Part shown: piece after piece, positions 61,978 through 64,000 of the stretch
How the letters are laid out: every line of letters begins with the position of its first letter
Position numbering within the stretch: the stretch's first letter is position 1
Origin: JADKBO01 sp965230345
GTDB taxonomy: Bacteria > Bacteroidota > Bacteroidia > Chitinophagales > Saprospiraceae
Reading direction: 5' to 3'
Length of the DNA stretch: 64,000 nucleotides
Assembly: GCA_965230345.1 (NCBI GenBank)
Contig: CBDDKR010000002.1
Span: forward strand, 806,001 to 870,000
Made by a program: the position numbers and the translations under genes
Notes under the pieces: model-generated
Database searches by the model: none
The model's input: only the letters and a program-made list of their open reading frames with translations
What the model was told of the DNA's origin: nothing

Positions 61978-63837
61978 ATGATACGATATCTATCCAAGGC
62001 TGTTTTGGCCCTTTTCTTATTGTACAATCTCCCATTGTATTCACAAACCTATACCGATTATGTTGGTGCTGGACATACACAAGGTGTTACTGTAACATCC
62101 AGTTCAAGTAATCAAGATCCTCATACTACGATAAATGGAAGTGGTCTCGCTGTGGATTCAAAGGCGGTTGCTAGATTTCTAAACTTTGCTTCTTTAGGAG
62201 CAGATATAGAAACCATTAATCAAGTGACCAATCAAGGCATTTCTAATTGGGTAGACAATCAGTTAGCCATGGCGCCTCAGATGAGTTTTCAAGATACAAC
62301 TTGGATGATTTGGAACCATTTTTATCCACAATTCATAGATATTTGGGGCTACGACTTTATTGTTAACCATGGTGATGCTGTTATTCCATATTGGTATTAT
62401 TGGAAAATGGCTTGGTGGAACAATATTCTAAAATCCGATGACCATATTCGACAACGTGCTACGCATGCATTGAGTCAAATCTTTGTTATCTCGGAGAAAT
62501 CAAATTTGCAACTCAGTGGTCCTGGAATGGCTGACTTTTATGATCTGCTTTATAACCATTCATTTGGGAACTTTAGAGATTTGCTTTTCGACGTTAGCCT
62601 ACATCCTATGATGGGGTTTTACTTGAGTCATATCAACAATCCAAAATCCGATCCTGCGAATAACATTCACCCAGACGAAAACTATGCAAGAGAAATCATG
62701 CAACTCTTCTCCATTGGGCTTTTCGAATTAAACAACGATGGAAGTAGAAAGCTGGATGCTTCAGGAAGCCCAATTCCCACTTATGATAATGATGATATCA
62801 AAGAGTTTGCTAAAATATTTACAGGTCTAGCTCCTTCGGGGTATTACTGGCCATGGGAAGACTACAGCAGTTTGCCTCCTGAATGGGGAAGTGATTTTAA
62901 CGAAAGTCCCGCTACTGTTGTTACATGGGAACCTATGGTCGCTTTTGATAATTGGCATGAAGAAGGGCCAAAAACACTATTGAACGGGACCGTTGTTCCT
63001 TCAGGTCAATCCACTATTGAAGACATCAATGATGCGGTTGATAACCTATTCAATCATCCAAACGTTGGTCCTTTCATCGGAAGGCTTTTAATACAACGCT
63101 TGGTCAAGTCAAACCCTACACCTGCTTATATAAATAGGGTCGCTTCTACGTTTAATGACAATGGTCAAGGTATTCGAGGCGATATGAAGTCCGTTTTTCG
63201 TGCTATTCTAACAGACGAAGAAGCATTGGACTGCTATTGGAATTCAGATACCAATAGTGGAAAATTAAAAGAACCTCTACTGAGATACACTCAAGCTCTT
63301 AGAGCATTTAATGTATACAACCAATCGGGTCGTTTATGGAATTGGGGTGCTGGTTTCGATGAAGCGGTTAGCCAAGGAATATTAGCTTCTCCAAGTGTAT
63401 TTAATTTTTACCTGCCCGATTATCAACCCAATGGTCCAATCGGTGATGCGGATTTATTTGCTCCAGAATTCCAAATACATACCTCAGCGACATCGATAAA
63501 TTATATAAACTTAGTCTACGATTGGTTTGTCAATGATTACTACGGTGAAATAGCTACACATGCAGGTACTACTATTCATAATGCACCCAGTTATGATCCA
63601 AATGACCTAGATCCTGTCGACTACCTCTATTTGGATTTGGACGAAGAGTATAATATGGCTTGGGATGCTGAATCATTGGTCGATCGCTTAGATCTAATCC
63701 TTACAGGTGGGCTTTTTTCCGATGAAACAAAATCCAATATCATCTCTGCGGTTGAAATGAGGTCTGATCCTGTCGAAAGGGTCCGAGTAGCCCTCTTTCT
63801 ATCATTTATTTCACCTGAGTATTCCATTCAAAAATAA
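61978..63837 (+). CDS. DUF1800 domain protein (secreted)
   Basis: The 619-residue protein has a signal peptide (MIRYLSKAVLALFLLYNLPLYSQ) and the DUF1800 hallmarks: AVARFLNFASLGADIETINQV, a repeated DFYDLLYNHSFGNFRDLLFDVSLHPMMGFYLSHINN region, and the conserved PDENYAREIMQLFSIGLFELN segment. The partner gene downstream is the usual DUF1501 family. The pair is common in Bacteroidota and Planctomycetota with an unknown role. Ends 7 bases before the next gene. Confidence 0.93.
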   Translation: MIRYLSKAVLALFLLYNLPLYSQTYTDYVGAGHTQGVTVTSSSSNQDPHTTINGSGLAVDSKAVARFLNFASLGADIETINQVTNQGISNWVDNQLAMAPQMSFQDTTWMIWNHFYPQFIDIWGYDFIVNHGDAVIPYWYYWKMAWWNNILKSDDHIRQRATHALSQIFVISEKSNLQLSGPGMADFYDLLYNHSFGNFRDLLFDVSLHPMMGFYLSHINNPKSDPANNIHPDENYAREIMQLFSIGLFELNNDGSRKLDASGSPIPTYDNDDIKEFAKIFTGLAPSGYYWPWEDYSSLPPEWGSDFNESPATVVTWEPMVAFDNWHEEGPKTLLNGTVVPSGQSTIEDINDAVDNLFNHPNVGPFIGRLLIQRLVKSNPTPAYINRVASTFNDNGQGIRGDMKSVFRAILTDEEALDCYWNSDTNSGKLKEPLLRYTQALRAFNVYNQSGRLWNWGAGFDEAVSQGILASPSVFNFYLPDYQPNGPIGDADLFAPEFQIHTSATSINYINLVYDWFVNDYYGEIATHAGTTIHNAPSYDPNDLDPVDYLYLDLDEEYNMAWDAESLVDRLDLILTGGLFSDETKSNIISAVEMRSDPVERVRVALFLSFISPEYSIQK

Positions 63838-63844
63838 AAGAACT

Positions 63845-64000
63845 ATGACACACAAAAAATCTCATAAAGGAATGAACCGTCGACAGTTTTTAGGTACTGC
63901 TTCTTGTGCATCTCTAGGAACAGCGACATTGATTAATTCCATCTTAAACCTTGGATTGACCAATTCCCTTGCTGGAATGTCATCACCGATTTCTCCTCTA
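63845..64000 (+). CDS. DUF1501 family protein (partial, C-terminus off the right edge)
   Basis: Only the first 52 codons are in the window. The protein begins MTHKKSHKGMNRRQFLGTASC, a twin-arginine-type signal (NRRQFL), as in DUF1501 proteins that follow DUF1800 genes. The assignment rests mostly on that signal and on the gene order. Confidence 0.75.
   Translation, partial: MTHKKSHKGMNRRQFLGTASCASLGTATLINSILNLGLTNSLAGMSSPISPL

Noticed and set aside
1..64000. CRISPR arrays, tRNA or rRNA genes, complete insertion sequences
   Set aside because: No regularly spaced repeats, cloverleaf-forming segments or transposase genes were seen on reading both strands.

Overview
The window is AT-rich DNA from a member of the Bacteroidota. 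The signs are TAnnTTTG-type -7 promoter boxes, few clear Shine-Dalgarno sites, a NusG-like antiterminator heading a surface-polysaccharide operon, a SusD-free SLBB exporter, and a DUF1800/DUF1501 pair. The species cannot be named from sequence alone. No rRNA, tRNA, CRISPR array or intact insertion sequence was seen.

Positions 1-46780 (almost all minus strand) hold one very long polysaccharide gene cluster read from about 46795 down to the left edge. It opens with a winged-helix/nucleotidyltransferase-like regulator and a NusG-like antiterminator, followed by an 80-base leader with two tight hairpins. Next come nucleotide-sugar genes: UDP-glucose dehydrogenase, WbpD/WbpE-like genes, RfbB, the CysC-CysD-CysN sulfate-activation set with an embedded GTP cyclohydrolase II, a WbpB-like oxidoreductase, and a full legionaminic-acid-type set (LegB, C, H, I, G, F plus a PtmE-like protein). 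Accessory modifying enzymes follow (formyltransferase, PIG-L deacetylase, an asparagine-synthase-like and a threonine-synthase-like protein). The middle part has two flippases, a Wzz protein, a WbpA-like dehydrogenase, a second WbpB paralogue and a WbpG/HisH/HisF amidotransferase trio. The distal part has glycosyltransferases, a Wzy-like polymerase, a lipoprotein resembling family 56 glycoside hydrolases, and Gmd, Fcl and a partial ManC for GDP-L-fucose. A SNF2/SWIM helicase sits between fcl and manC. No initiating undecaprenyl-phosphate sugar transferase, Wzc kinase, WbpI epimerase or sulfotransferase was recognised in the window.

Positions 46880-54235 (minus strand) hold a large SLBB-domain polysaccharide exporter with its own promoter, cobalamin-dependent methionine synthase, and a Crp/Fnr-family regulator.

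Positions 54563-64000 (plus strand) hold a DinB-like protein, a redoxin, two OmpH/Skp chaperones closed by a strong terminator, and then three transcription units. These are a membrane trio (two small related membrane proteins around an ABC-type transmembrane protein with no ATPase), a DUF2147 protein with a two-component Rieske oxygenase, and a DUF1800/DUF1501 exported pair. All three units are preceded by the same 14-base FNR-geometry palindrome, centred exactly 36.5 bases upstream of the last base of the -7 box. This predicts a small shared regulon, which is the most striking undescribed signal in the window.
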